A DNA stretch of 64,000 nt from G965220205 sp965220205 (GCA_965220205.1 OZ244812.1:186001-250000); one strand, 5' to 3'; positions 37,981 to 47,467 are shown, numbered from the stretch's first letter. Made by a program: numbers and translations. Notes: generated by a model not told the origin, from the sequence alone.

Positions 37981-39147
37981 CTAGGAGCGCGCGAGCAGCC
38001 GTTCCCTGATTGAAGCGTCCGAGGCCAGGTCCACGGCCGTCCAGGCAAGCGCAAGGGCGCCGTCGTACAGCGCCTGGTCGGCTGCAGGCGCTGCGCATGC
38101 GGCCGCGAACTCGGGTTGGTGGTTCACGGCGGGCAGCGACGATATGCCGATGGCCGGGTGGATCGACGGAATGACCAGCGACACGTTGCCCATGTCGGTG
38201 GAGACCGGCGTGGCGGGCGACGGTTCCCCGGGCGCGGGAAAACGGCGGCCCAACGCCTCGGCGTTGCGCTGGTAGAGGTCCACCATTGCGGCGTCGTCCT
38301 GCATCTGAGCGAAGGGCTTGTCGCCGCCCACGACATCGAGGGCAGACCCCGTCGCAAGAGCGCCGGCCTCGAAGCAGCGGAGCACACGCTGGTAGACCTC
38401 GTCGAGCTCGCTCAGCGTCCGGGCACGGACGGCGAATTCGCCAGACGTATGGGCGGGGATGATGTTGAAGGCGTCGCCGCCTCTCGTCACAATGCCGTGG
38501 ACGCGGTCGGTGGGGCGCAGGTGCTGGCGCAGCAAGCCGATCGACGTCTGGGCGATCGTCAGGGCGTCGGCGGCGTTGATGCCCTGGTCCGGGAAGCCGG
38601 AGGCGTGGGCCGCCTTGCCCGTGTAGCGCACCTCGAAGAACGACGCTGCGACGATGGCCCACGCCGCCACGTCCCATGGCGCAGGGTGCGCCATCATCGC
38701 CGCATGAACGCCGTCGAACCCGCCGCGGTCGAGGAGCACGACCTTGCCGCCCGTGCGCAGCACTTCCTCGGCTGGGGTGCCGATGACGCTGACAGTCAGG
38801 CCGGCGTCGTCGGCGACGGCGGCAACCGCGAGAGCCGCCCCCACGGCCGTCGCCGCGATGACGTTGTGTCCGCAGGCGTGGCCGATGCCGGGGAGCGCGT
38901 CGTACTCAGCGCAGACGGCGACGTGCAGCGGGCCCGAGCCGGCGGTGGCCTTGAATGCAGTCGGCATGCCGCAATAGCCGCGCTCGACCGCGAACCCCGC
39001 CTGGTTCAGCGCGTCGGCGAGCCAGAGCGAGGCCCGTTCCTCCTCGTAGCCCACCTCAGGGTAGCCGTGGATGCGGTGGCTCAGGTCGACGAGACCGGGG
39101 AGCGCGCCGTCCAACCGCGCTCGGACGGCCTCCTTGGCGCTGGCCAT
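37981..39147 (-). CDS. M20 family amidohydrolase / aminoacylase-type metallopeptidase
   Basis: A 388-residue zinc hydrolase of the M20D type (amidohydrolase, aminobenzoyl-glutamate or N-acyl amino acid hydrolase). Markers: HRIHGYPEVGYEEERAS at the N-terminus, the metal-binding CAEYDALPGIGHACGHN (about residues 78-94), GTPAEEV with the catalytic Glu, and the lid-domain segment GKAAHASGFPDQGINAADAL. The start ATG at 39147 has AGGAGG 5 bases upstream; an ATG ten codons earlier lacks one. The substrate is not predictable. Confidence 0.88.
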   Translation of the reverse strand: MASAKEAVRARLDGALPGLVDLSHRIHGYPEVGYEEERASLWLADALNQAGFAVERGYCGMPTAFKATAGSGPLHVAVCAEYDALPGIGHACGHNVIAATAVGAALAVAAVADDAGLTVSVIGTPAEEVLRTGGKVVLLDRGGFDGVHAAMMAHPAPWDVAAWAIVAASFFEVRYTGKAAHASGFPDQGINAADALTIAQTSIGLLRQHLRPTDRVHGIVTRGGDAFNIIPAHTSGEFAVRARTLSELDEVYQRVLRCFEAGALATGSALDVVGGDKPFAQMQDDAAMVDLYQRNAEALGRRFPAPGEPSPATPVSTDMGNVSLVIPSIHPAIGISSLPAVNHQPEFAAACAAPAADQALYDGALALAWTAVDLASDASIRERLLARS

Positions 39148-39183
39148 GCGCGCCTCCTGCTGGCTGCGCTGCGTCAAGCCGCG

Positions 39184-39573
39184 CTACTCCGACTCGCCGC
39201 TGTACAGCAGCTGGAGCCGGTGGCCGTCCGGGTCGTCGAAGTAGATACAAGTGTCGTCGCCGGTCCTGCCGGTTACGGTCAACCCCTCCTCTTCGAGTCG
39301 TGCGCGCGTCTCGCTGTAGGAGGCGGGCTCCATGAGGAGCGCCATATGGTTGAGCTCCCGCGACGCGGTCACGTCGACGCCGCGGCTCTTGGCGTCGAAC
39401 AGCGCGATCTGGCAAGTCGGCCCGCAGTGCAGAAAGCTCTGCCACTGAGATTCATGGGCGACCGTCATGCCGAGGACGTCCATATAGAACCGCTTGGACC
39501 GCTCGAGGTCGTTGACCCAGAGCACGACGTGGTCGATGCCGGTGGTCCTGATCCGCAGTTGCGATTGCACCAT
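39184..39573 (-). CDS. VOC family (glyoxalase/dioxygenase-like) protein
   Basis: A 129-residue vicinal-oxygen-chelate protein with two beta-alpha-beta-beta-beta units. Metal-ligand positions fit: His in GIDHVVLWVNDLERSKRFYMDVLGM, His in ELNHMALLM, and Glu replaced by Leu-rich HRLQLLYSG at the end, where FDDPDGHRLQ is the typical FxDPDGxxxE strand. The last ligand therefore looks like Gln. The start at 39573 follows GGAGG. Function unknown; glyoxalase, fosfomycin-resistance-like and dioxygenase roles are all possible. 36 bases upstream of the M20 gene, so likely in one operon. Confidence 0.82.
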   Translation of the reverse strand: MVQSQLRIRTTGIDHVVLWVNDLERSKRFYMDVLGMTVAHESQWQSFLHCGPTCQIALFDAKSRGVDVTASRELNHMALLMEPASYSETRARLEEEGLTVTGRTGDDTCIYFDDPDGHRLQLLYSGESE

Positions 39574-39678
39574 GTCTTGCCTCCTACGGTGTGCGCTTGG
39601 GTGTGCGCCATTGTCCACGGTTGCCGTACCGATTCGAGGCAAGTATAGGCCTGCCGGGGGCGGTTTGACACAGCCAAG

Positions 39679-40428
39679 CTAGAGCCCGAGGCCCTTCTCC
39701 TTGAGGCTCACGAAGCCGTCGCGCCCGACGACGACATGGTCCAGCAGTTGGATGTCCAGCGCCTTGCCTGCCTTGGCGAGCTCCCGGGTTACGGCGACGT
39801 CCTCGTTGCTTGGCGTTGGGTCGCCTGACGGGTGGTTGTGGACGGCGATGACGCCTGGGCAGTTCTGTCGCACCGCCTCCCGGAACACCTCCGCCGTGCG
39901 GATAGTCGTAGAGTTGACGCTGCCGACGAAGACATCGGGCATGGCCATGACCTGATTCTTGGTGTTCAGCACGAGGACGCGGAAGTGCTCTTGGTCGAAC
40001 GGCGCCATCTCCGCCTGCACGAGCGCGGCGACGTCCTCCGGAGCGCCGATGGTCGGCCGCGCGGACCCTCGCGACATGGTGACGCGCTTGCCGAGTTCGA
40101 GGGCCGCCAGGAGCTGGGAGGCCTTGGCCTGTCCCAGGCCGTGCAGGCCGCACAGGTCGTCGAACCGAGCTCGTGCCAGTCCTTCGAGACCCCCGAACTC
40201 GGATATGGCGCGCGCCGCGAGCGCGAGGGCGTTCTCGGAGGCCGTGCCGGTGCGCAACAGGATAGCGAGGAGCTCGGCGTTGCCGAGCGCTGCCGCGCCC
40301 GAGTCCCGCAAACGCTCGCGGGGGCGGTCGGCGCCGGGCATGTCTCTGATCATGAGGCGATAGTCGGGGTCGCGCAGGCGTCGTGTCTGCATGGGGTCCG
40401 TGGCTGTGCGAGGCGCTGTGTGCTCCAT
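39679..40428 (-). CDS. radC: RadC/YeeS family JAB-domain protein
   Basis: A 249-residue RadC-type protein, historically named for DNA repair; the biochemical role is unsettled. A helix-hairpin-helix region (about residues 75-110, LCGLHGLGQAKASQLLAALELGKR) precedes the JAB/MPN metal-binding domain with VIAVHNHPSGDPTPSNEDVAVTREL (about residues 193-217), which holds HxHPS...D zinc ligands. Several in-frame ATGs exist near the N-terminus; MIRDMPGADRPRERL (from about residue 26) is the conserved beginning. Confidence 0.92.
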   Translation of the reverse strand: MEHTAPRTATDPMQTRRLRDPDYRLMIRDMPGADRPRERLRDSGAAALGNAELLAILLRTGTASENALALAARAISEFGGLEGLARARFDDLCGLHGLGQAKASQLLAALELGKRVTMSRGSARPTIGAPEDVAALVQAEMAPFDQEHFRVLVLNTKNQVMAMPDVFVGSVNSTTIRTAEVFREAVRQNCPGVIAVHNHPSGDPTPSNEDVAVTRELAKAGKALDIQLLDHVVVGRDGFVSLKEKGLGL

Positions 40429-40536
40429 GTGGGCATCATGACGGCGCGCCTGCGGCCGCGCCAGTGGCCGGTGTCGTACGCTATGTGTCCAGTCCTAGGA
40501 CGTAGACCGGGCGTAGTAGACCAAAGGAGTGGGAGA

Positions 40537-41103
40537 GTGGCGCGTGAACCCGAGGGCGAACGGGGCCACTGGCGTGGCGTTCGGCGCGAACGTCCGGAGC
40601 ACGCTGTGGCGCCGGGACCCGGTCAGGAGTCGGTCTGGGACTATCCGCGCCCGCCCGTGGTCGAGCCGACCCGCCGCCGTCTGCGCGTCGAGTACGCCGG
40701 CATCGTCGTGGCGGAGACGGTCCGGGGACTGCGGGTCCTCGAGACGTCGAGCCCGCCGGTCTACTACTTTCCGGCCGCCGACACGCGCACGCAATTCCTG
40801 TGGCGGATGACGAGCCAGACGTGGTGCGAGTGGAAGGGCCTCGCCACCTATTGGAGCATCGCGGTCCGCGGCAGGGAGCAGGAAGCGGCCGCCTGGTCCT
40901 ACGAAGCGCCCGAGCCGGGGTACGAAGCCCTGCTCGGGCGCCTGGCGTTCTATGCCGGGCGAGTGGACGCGTGCTACGTCGACGGCGAACGGGCCGAGCC
41001 GCAGCCGGGCGACTACTACGGCGGGTGGGTGACCCGCGACGTCGTGGGTCCGTTCGAGGACGGACTGGGCCCGGAGCGCCAGCGGCAGCCCGAGTCCAGC
41101 TAG
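40537..41103 (+). CDS. DUF427 domain protein
   Basis: A 188-residue protein with one DUF427 domain: VWDYPRPPVVEPTRRRLRVEYAGIVVAETVRG, PPVYYFPAADTRTQFL, CEWKGLATYWSI and VDGERAEPQPGDYYGGWVT are the family segments in order. DUF427 folds as a small beta barrel; its function is unknown. The GTG at 40537 with AAAGGAG 7 bases upstream is the start. Its TAG stop is part of a CTAG that is the left target duplication of the following IS5 element; the right copy forms the stop of rplL. Confidence 0.87.
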   Translation: MAREPEGERGHWRGVRRERPEHAVAPGPGQESVWDYPRPPVVEPTRRRLRVEYAGIVVAETVRGLRVLETSSPPVYYFPAADTRTQFLWRMTSQTWCEWKGLATYWSIAVRGREQEAAAWSYEAPEPGYEALLGRLAFYAGRVDACYVDGERAEPQPGDYYGGWVTRDVVGPFEDGLGPERQRQPESS

Positions 41104-42296
41104 GGAATCTCTGAACAAGTCTATAGGTTGAGGCAGTATCCTGGCAGTCACCCAGTGGCGCCAGGGAGTGAAGCGATGATGGACCAACCGACCTTTGCAG
41201 ACGTGGACTACGAGAGCAAGAAGCGCAAGACCCGCAAGGAGCGATTTCTCGAACGCATGGGCGGGCTGATCCCCTGGGAACGGCTGGAAGGGCGCATCCG
41301 TCCCTTCTACCCCACGGCGGGCCGGGGACGCCATCCGTATGCCCTGTCGGCGATGCTGCGGATTCACTGCGTGCAGCTGTTCTACAACCTCAGCGACCCC
41401 GGCATGGAGGACCTGCTGTACGACGTGGAGTCGGTGCGGCGGTTCGTGGGCTTGAAGCTGTCGGAGCCGCTGCCGGACGAGACCACCATCCTGAACTTCC
41501 GTCATCTGTTGGAGGAGCACGAACTGGGGGAGGGACTGTTCGCGGAGATCAAAGGGCATCTGGCGTCCCAGGGACTCCTGCTCCAGGAAGGGACGATCAT
41601 GGACGCGAGCATCATCGAGGCGCCGTCGTCGACGAAGAATCGAGCGGGTGCGCGAGACCCGGAGATGCACCAAGTGAAGAAGGGGAACAGGTGGCATTTC
41701 GGGATGAAGGTGCACATCGGGGTGGACGCGGAGACGGGGGTGGTGCACAGCGTCGCGACGACGCCGGCCAATGTGAACGACGTGACGGAAGCGCACCGGT
41801 TGCTGCACGGCGGCGAGTCGCAGGTGTGGGGCGATGCCGGGTATCAGGGAGTCCAGAAGCGGGCGGAGCATCGGGGGCTGGAGGTGGAGTGGCAGGTGGC
41901 GATGCGGCCGGGCCAACGTCGGCAGTTGGAGCCGGGAAGCCCTGAGGCGTTGGCGGAGAAGGGCAAGGCGTCGGTCCGGGCGAAGGTGGAGCATCCGTTC
42001 CTGTACGTCAAACGGCACTTTGGCTACGCCAAGGTCCGCTACCGGGGGCTGGCCAAGAACACGCAACGGCTGATGGTGCTGCTGGGGCTGGCGAACCTGA
42101 TGAGAGCCCAGCGGTGCTTGGCGGCATGACGGAGGCGCAGTGGGTTCAGATCGGGGTTGGGAGCAGGGAATCCGCCCCAGCAGGGTCGGTAGAAGACCCC
42201 CAACAGCCCCGTTCACGGCACCAGCAGAGGGCTGCGAATCGCTGAAGAGCCCCCCACCAACACCACTCGGCCGACAGTGAGTTGTTCAGAGGTTCC
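41104..42296. mobile_element. IS5-family insertion sequence (1193 bp) with CTAG target duplication
   Basis: Inverted ends GGAATCTCTGAACAA (41104-41118) and TTGTTCAGAGGTTCC (42282-42296) differ at one position. Direct repeats CTAG at 41100-41103 and 42297-42300 are the target duplication expected for IS5 (CTNA/CTAG-type). One intact transposase gene lies inside. The insertion point was a CTAG that served as the stop codon of DUF427 on one strand and of rplL on the other; both stops survive thanks to the duplication. About 165 bases after the transposase gene are non-coding. Confidence 0.9.
41176..42129 (+). CDS. IS5-family transposase
   Basis: A 317-residue DDE transposase. N-terminal DUF772-type region (IPWERLEGRIRPFYPTAGRGRHPYALSAMLRIHCVQLFYNLSDPGMEDLLY is the conserved block, residues about 32-82), then DETTILNFRHLLEEH, the first catalytic Asp in GTIMDASIIEAPSSTKN, the second in VWGDAGYQGVQKR and Glu in VRAKVEHPFLYVKRHFGYAKVRY, which is the Y-(2)-R-(3)-E type block of IS5. 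Start at the first of two ATGs, GGAG 7 bases upstream. It appears intact. Confidence 0.93.
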   Translation: MMDQPTFADVDYESKKRKTRKERFLERMGGLIPWERLEGRIRPFYPTAGRGRHPYALSAMLRIHCVQLFYNLSDPGMEDLLYDVESVRRFVGLKLSEPLPDETTILNFRHLLEEHELGEGLFAEIKGHLASQGLLLQEGTIMDASIIEAPSSTKNRAGARDPEMHQVKKGNRWHFGMKVHIGVDAETGVVHSVATTPANVNDVTEAHRLLHGGESQVWGDAGYQGVQKRAEHRGLEVEWQVAMRPGQRRQLEPGSPEALAEKGKASVRAKVEHPFLYVKRHFGYAKVRYRGLAKNTQRLMVLLGLANLMRAQRCLAA

Positions 42297-42671
42297 CTAG
42301 GCGACGGCTGCCGTCGCTCCCGTCTCGTCGAGCTTGGCCTTCGTCTCTTCCGCCTCCTGCTTGGAGACGTTCTCGCGGATGGCCACGGGTGCCGACTCGA
42401 CGAGTTCCTTGGCCTCGCGCAGGCCTAGGTTCGTGAGCTCGCGCACCGCCTTGATCACGTTGATCTTGTTCGGCCCAATCTCCTTGAGGCTGACCGTGAA
42501 CTCGGTCTGCTCCTCCTCGGGAGGGGCGGCTTCGGCCGCGGCAGGCGCCGCGAAGGCCATCGGGGCCGCCGCGCTGACGCCGAACTCCTCTTCAAGCGCC
42601 TTCACGAGGTCCGCGAGCTCCAACACGGAAAGGGACTTGATCGATTCAAGGAGCTCTTCCTTCGTTGCCAT
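42297..42671 (-). CDS. rplL: 50S ribosomal protein L7/L12
   Basis: L7/L12, 124 residues, forms the flexible stalk dimers that recruit translation GTPases. N-terminal dimerisation helices (MATKEELLESIKSLSVLELADLVKALEEEFGV), Ala/Pro/Glu hinge, then the globular domain EFTVSLKEIGPNKINVIKAVRELTNLGLREAKELVES. Typical length. Last gene of the operon; its TAG stop comes from the CTAG duplicated by the adjacent IS5 element, so that element sits directly behind the stop codon. Confidence 0.97.
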   Translation of the reverse strand: MATKEELLESIKSLSVLELADLVKALEEEFGVSAAAPMAFAAPAAAEAAPPEEEQTEFTVSLKEIGPNKINVIKAVRELTNLGLREAKELVESAPVAIRENVSKQEAEETKAKLDETGATAAVA

Positions 42672-42757
42672 GTGGTCCTCCTGATGCTGGGCCTCCGTCG
42701 GCGCGGAGGCTCTCCTGAGCTTGTCCTTGCTTCTATCCGGCGCGTATCCAGCGGCGC

Positions 42758-43285
42758 CTACGCCGCCGCCTCCAGCTGCTCGGCTCGACGCTTCAGCACC
42801 GTTGCGAGTCCGCGGACGGGTCCGCTGAGCACCGTCACGAGGCCCGTGATCGGCGCGTTCATCTGCCCGAGGAGCTTGGCCAACAGCTGGTCCCTTGGCG
42901 GCAGCGCCGCGAGCGCGGTCACCTGCTGCGCGGTGATCGGCGCGCCGTCCATCACACCCTGGCGGATGCGGAGCTGCGAGCGGGTCTGCCGCGCGAATTC
43001 GTCGAGCGCCTTCGCCGCGTCGACGGGCTCGCCATAGCCGAACGCCAGCCCCGTGGAGCCATCGATGATGCCGCGGAACGCCTCGACGCCGGTGGCGTCG
43101 GCGGCGATGGCGGCGATGCGGTTCTTCACGACGCGGTACTCGACATCGCGCGCCCGCAGCTGCCGTCGCATCTCGGTGATCTGATTCACGTTGAGCCCGG
43201 TGAAATCGGTCGCGATCACGATCGTCGAGCGCGCGAACTTCCCGGCCAGCTCCTCTACTGTCTGTCTCTTCGCCTCGGTCGGCAT
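42758..43285 (-). CDS. rplJ: 50S ribosomal protein L10
   Basis: L10, 175 residues, anchors L7/L12 dimers to the 23S rRNA. It starts MPTEAKRQTVEELAGKFARSTIVIATDFTGLNVNQITEMRRQLRA, the family N-terminal domain, and ends in the helix that binds L7/L12. In many bacteria L10 represses its own synthesis through the leader RNA. Here the leader contains a terminator-like hairpin (43331-43359), which suggests attenuation. Confidence 0.96.
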   Translation of the reverse strand: MPTEAKRQTVEELAGKFARSTIVIATDFTGLNVNQITEMRRQLRARDVEYRVVKNRIAAIAADATGVEAFRGIIDGSTGLAFGYGEPVDAAKALDEFARQTRSQLRIRQGVMDGAPITAQQVTALAALPPRDQLLAKLLGQMNAPITGLVTVLSGPVRGLATVLKRRAEQLEAAA

Positions 43286-43330
43286 GTCGCTCCTCTGACT
43301 ACCTCTCTCGCATCAAGAAACTCTCGCATC

Positions 43331-43359
43331 AAAAAACCCGCGTTTCCGAAGACGCGGGT
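43331..43359 (-). terminator. Terminator-like hairpin in the rplJ leader
   Basis: On the minus strand ACCCGCGT, a 7-base loop, AACGCGGGT and a run of T: a rho-independent terminator placed 46 bases before the rplJ start. Position between rplA and rplJ fits an attenuator that sets the extra L7/L12-L10 output relative to L11-L1. A duplicated CTCTCGCATCAA segment lies immediately after it (43309-43332 on the plus strand). Confidence 0.8.
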
Positions 43360-43477
43360 CGCACGTTGAGCCGGATGGCTTGGAGTGCGCCTCGGCGGGC
43401 TGGCGGCTTAGGCCCCGCTCGTGCGGCGGGACGCCCGCTGTCTTCGGCGGCTATGCGGTTGTGTCTGCTAGTTTCGT

Positions 43478-44194
43478 CTACTCGACCTTCATCGTCAACG
43501 TAGCCGCCAAGTCCATCGGGACGCTGGGGCCCATGCTGGAAGTGAGGTGGACAGTCTTGATGAACTGGCCCTTGACCCCTGCGGGGCGCAGCCGGTTGAT
43601 GGTGTCGACGACTGCCGCCAGGTTCTGCACGAGGCGTTCGTCCTCGAAGCTGACCTTCCCCAACGGCGCGTGGATGATGGCGGTGCGGTCCATCCGCAAC
43701 TCGATGCGTCCCTTCTTCGCCTCCTGAACGGCGCCGGGGATGTCTTCTTGCTGGACGACGGTGCCGGTGCGCGGGTTGGGCATCAGGCCGCGTCGGCCGA
43801 GGAGCCTGCCGAGCCTGCCGATGCGCCCCATCAGGTCGGGGGTGGCGATGGCCACGTCGAACTCCATGAACCCGCCCTCGATGCGCTCGACGAGATCGTC
43901 GCCGCCGACCACCTCGGCCCCTGCCTCGTTGGCCAACCGGACGCCCTCGCCGACGGCGAAGACGGCGACGCGCACGGGTTTGCCGAGCCCCGCTGGGAGG
44001 TTGGCGACGCCGCGCAACTGCTGGTCGGCGTGCCGTGGGTCGGCGTTGGTCCGCAGGTGGAGCTCGACCGTTTCATCGAAGTTGGCGGTGGCCGCCTGCT
44101 TCACGAGCTCCACCGCCTCGGCGGGCGTGTACTTGCGGTCCCGATCGACGAGGGTCGCTGTTTCCCTGTGTCGCTTGCTGTGTTTTGTAGCCAT
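43478..44194 (-). CDS. rplA: 50S ribosomal protein L1
   Basis: L1, 238 residues, binds 23S rRNA at the L1 stalk. Seen are KYTPAEAVELVKQAATANFDETVELHLRT, GVRLANEAGAEVVGGDDLVERI, the family signature MGRIGRLGRLLGRRGLMPNPRTGTV and VKGQFIKTVHLTSSMGP near the end. The ATG at 44194 is the start; the frame stays open much further upstream across rplK and nusG, but that is antisense-like overlap with no homology. It overlaps nothing and follows rplK by 5 bases. Confidence 0.97.
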   Translation of the reverse strand: MATKHSKRHRETATLVDRDRKYTPAEAVELVKQAATANFDETVELHLRTNADPRHADQQLRGVANLPAGLGKPVRVAVFAVGEGVRLANEAGAEVVGGDDLVERIEGGFMEFDVAIATPDLMGRIGRLGRLLGRRGLMPNPRTGTVVQQEDIPGAVQEAKKGRIELRMDRTAIIHAPLGKVSFEDERLVQNLAAVVDTINRLRPAGVKGQFIKTVHLTSSMGPSVPMDLAATLTMKVE

Positions 44195-44199
44195 GACGA

Positions 44200-44628
44200 T
44201 CAGTCCTCTACGACGTCGACGCCCATGCTCCGGGCGGTTCCCTCGATGATGCGCATCGCTGCCTCGACCGAGGCGGCGCTCAGGTCCTTCTGTTTGGTCT
44301 CCGCAATCTCGCGCAGCGAGGAGCGGGAGAGCGCGCCGACCTTGTCGTGCAGCGCGCGGTCGCTGCCCTTCGCGATGCCCAGCGACTTGCGGATCAACTC
44401 GGGCGCTGGGGGCGTCTTGGTCACGAATGTGAACGAGGTGTCCTCGAACACGGTGATCTCGGCGGGGATGATCGTCCCCGCCTGGTTCGCGGTCCGAGCG
44501 TTGTACTCTTTCACGAACTGCATGATGTTGATGCCGTGCTGGCTCAGTGCGGGGCCGACCGGGGGGGCCGGAGTCGCGGAACCAGCGGGCAGTTGGAGTT
44601 TGAGGACCGCCCGGACACGCTTCGCCAT
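44200..44628 (-). CDS. rplK: 50S ribosomal protein L11
   Basis: L11, 142 residues, binds the GTPase-associated region of 23S rRNA. MAKRVRAVLKLQLPAGSATPAPPVGPALSQHGINIMQFVKEYN and VITVFEDTSFTFVTKTPP-type sequence give the N-terminal domain. The C-terminal domain ends LSAASVEAAMRIIEGTARSMGVDVVED. Follows nusG by 3 bases. Confidence 0.97.
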   Translation of the reverse strand: MAKRVRAVLKLQLPAGSATPAPPVGPALSQHGINIMQFVKEYNARTANQAGTIIPAEITVFEDTSFTFVTKTPPAPELIRKSLGIAKGSDRALHDKVGALSRSSLREIAETKQKDLSAASVEAAMRIIEGTARSMGVDVVED

Positions 44629-44631
44629 GGA

Positions 44632-45198
44632 CTATGCCTTCTCCACCTGCAGGAAGTCGAGCTCGACGGGGGTCTCGCGTCCGAAGAAGGAGACGAGCAC
44701 CCGCACCTTCCCCTTGTCTTGATCGACGGCGTCGATGGCGCCCATAAACTCGGCGAAGGGCCCGCCGATGATGCGGACCATCTCGCCGACGCTCAGCCCT
44801 ACCTTGATGCGCGGAGTGGGCGAGATCATCCGGTTCATGATGAGGTCGACCTCGCGCGGTTCGAGGGGCACCGGCTTTGGCCGCCGCTCCCGCTCGTCCT
44901 CCGCCGAGACGAACCCCGTTACGCCGGGGGTATTGCGCACGACGTACCAGCTCTGGTCGTCCATGGTCATCAGCACCAGGATGTAGCCGGGGAAAATCTT
45001 GCGCTGGACCGGCTTGCGCTTGCCGTCCTTGATCTCGATCTCGTCCTCGGTCGGGACGACGACCCGGTAGATCTTGTCCTTGGCGTCCATGGACTCGATC
45101 CGCATTTCCAGGTTGCGCTTGACCCGGTCCTCCTGGCCCGAATAGGTGTGGACGATGTACCAGTTGGCCGGGAAGTCTGTGACGGTCTGGTCGGTCAT
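44632..45198 (-). CDS. nusG: Transcription termination/antitermination factor NusG
   Basis: NusG, 188 residues. The NGN domain runs from about residue 12 (NWYIVHTYSGQEDRVKRNLEMRI) through KIFPGYILVLMTMDDQSWYVVRNTPGVTGFVS. The KOW domain begins near residue 132 (VGEMVRIIGGPFAEFMGAIDAVD). NusG binds RNA polymerase and links it to Rho or ribosomes. It lies between secE and rplK as usual. A perfect 11-bp hairpin (45264-45288) stands in the secE-nusG gap. Confidence 0.97.
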   Translation of the reverse strand: MTDQTVTDFPANWYIVHTYSGQEDRVKRNLEMRIESMDAKDKIYRVVVPTEDEIEIKDGKRKPVQRKIFPGYILVLMTMDDQSWYVVRNTPGVTGFVSAEDERERRPKPVPLEPREVDLIMNRMISPTPRIKVGLSVGEMVRIIGGPFAEFMGAIDAVDQDKGKVRVLVSFFGRETPVELDFLQVEKA

Positions 45199-45263
45199 GC
45201 TCGTGCCGCTGCTGCCTTGCTCGCCCGGCTGCCCCGGCGCGGCTCCATGTGACTACTGCCTTG

Positions 45264-45288
45264 CACGCCCCGGCGCCGCCGGGGCGTG
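45264..45288 (-). other. GC-rich perfect hairpin between secE and nusG
   Basis: CACGCCCCGGC, a GCC loop, and GCCGGGGCGTG form a perfect 11-bp stem in the 101-base gap between secE and nusG. No T-tract follows, so it is not a standard terminator. It could be an RNA processing or stability element. Confidence 0.6.
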
Positions 45289-45299
45289 GCGACTGACTG

Positions 45300-45548
45300 C
45301 TAACGGGACTCGTCGAGGAATAGGCGGTCGACGATCTCGGCGAACGCGAAGTCCCATATGCCCAGGAAGACTCCCATCGCAATCGAAACGACGATGACCA
45401 GTCCTGCCAGCCGGAGCGCCGTGTCGCGGGTGGGCCAAGTGACCTTGGTCAGTTCGCCGTAGACCTCGCCGATGATGGCAAGCCGGCCGCGCCTGCGGAC
45501 CTGGCCCTCGTCCATCATCGACCGCAGGTTCCCGCCGCGTGCGGCCAT
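45300..45548 (-). CDS. secE: Preprotein translocase subunit SecE
   Basis: SecE, 82 residues, single-helix form. The amphipathic segment IIGEVYGELTKVTWPTRDTALRLAGLV is the family signature, followed by one membrane helix (about residues 47-70). It clamps SecY in the translocon. It starts 2 bases after the rpmG stop codon. Confidence 0.94.
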   Translation of the reverse strand: MAARGGNLRSMMDEGQVRRRGRLAIIGEVYGELTKVTWPTRDTALRLAGLVIVVSIAMGVFLGIWDFAFAEIVDRLFLDESR

Positions 45549-45550
45549 GG

Positions 45551-45721
45551 CTAGCGCACCTCACGATGCGCCGTGTGCTTCCGGCAGCGTGGACAGAACT
45601 TGTTCAACTCCAACCGGTTCGGGTCGTTGCGCCGGTTCTTCTCGCTGTGGTAGGTCCGCTCGCGGCAGTCGCTGCACGCGAGGTTGATCAGGACCCGGGC
45701 ATCGCCCCGTTTCTTGGCCAC
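45551..45721 (-). CDS. rpmG: 50S ribosomal protein L33, zinc-binding form
   Basis: A 56-residue L33 read from the minus strand: MAKKRGDARVLINLACSDC, then RERTYHSEKNRRNDPNRLEL and NKFCPRCRKHTAHREVR. Two CxxC pairs (CSDC, CPRC) make the zinc ribbon of the C+ form. GTG start. It lies between tuf and secE, its usual place in many bacteria. Confidence 0.93.
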   Translation of the reverse strand: MAKKRGDARVLINLACSDCRERTYHSEKNRRNDPNRLELNKFCPRCRKHTAHREVR

Positions 45722-45729
45722 GTGGACTC

Positions 45730-46926
<1,197 letters not shown>

Positions 46927-46994
46927 GGATAACTCGTCCTCCGCATCATCTATGTCGTCTGTGTCGTCGTTGTGTCGGGGCCCAGTCCGGTGGA

Positions 46995-47070
46995 TGGAGC
47001 CCACAATCGGACTTGAACCGATGACCTCGTTCTTACCAAGAACGTGCTCTACCGTCTGAGCTATGTGGGC
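46995..47070 (-). tRNA. tRNA-Thr (anticodon GGT)
   Basis: Minus strand. A 76-base gene including CCA: acceptor GCCCACA pairs with TGTGGGC, discriminator T. The anticodon loop TTGGTAA is closed by CGTTC/GAACG and holds GGT, reading ACC and ACU threonine codons. The T arm contains GGTTCAAGTCC. It lies 68 bases before tuf. Confidence 0.96.
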
Positions 47071-47107
47071 AATGGTCCCTGAGGCGAGCATTCACCCGGC
47101 GGATCAG

Positions 47108-47194
47108 TGGTGGAGGGAGCAGGATTCGAACCTGCGTAGCCCGTCGGGCGTCAGATTTACAGTCTGATGGATTTAGCCGCTCTCCCATCCCTCC
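47108..47194 (-). tRNA. tRNA-Tyr (anticodon GTA)
   Basis: Minus strand, 87 bases with CCA: acceptor GGAGGGA with TCCCTCC, discriminator A. The anticodon loop CTGTAAA (stem TCAGA/TCTGA) holds GTA. A long variable arm (CGCCCGACGGGCTACG region) is as expected for tRNA-Tyr. T arm GGTTCGAATCC. Confidence 0.96.
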
Positions 47195-47307
47195 AAGCTG
47201 GGCGACCGCCGGCCAACAGGGCCAACGGTCAGTCTAGCACAGCGTCGCGCCATACTCCCACGCGATCTCATACACTACGTCCCGCCTGGGACCGCGCGCC
47301 GGTGTGC

Positions 47308-47382
47308 TGGAGCCCGAGGAGGGAATCGAACCCACAGCCTGCCGATTACAAATCGGCTGCGCTACCGTTGCGCCACTCGGGC
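47308..47382 (-). tRNA. tRNA-Thr (anticodon TGT)
   Basis: Minus strand, 75 bases with CCA: acceptor GCCCGAG with CTCGGGC, discriminator T. The anticodon loop TTTGTAA (stem GCCGA/TCGGC) holds TGT, reading ACA and ACG codons. T arm GGTTCGATTCC. First gene of the tRNA-tuf operon. Confidence 0.95.
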
Positions 47383-47437
47383 CACGACTGCGGTCCGCCC
47401 AAACCGAAAAGGACGGCCCCTTGGCCCGCCCACTAAC

Positions 47438-47467
47438 AGTATAGAGATGCTCCTCTGCGCGCGTCAA
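47438..47467 (-). promoter_or_regulatory. Promoter of the tRNA-tuf-rpl operon
   Basis: On the minus strand TTGACG (47467-47462), 18 bases, TATACT (47443-47438): 5 of 6 matches in each box. It lies about 56 bases before the first tRNA gene and is the best promoter-like sequence on this strand. Strong transcription of ribosomal genes fits. Confidence 0.8.
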
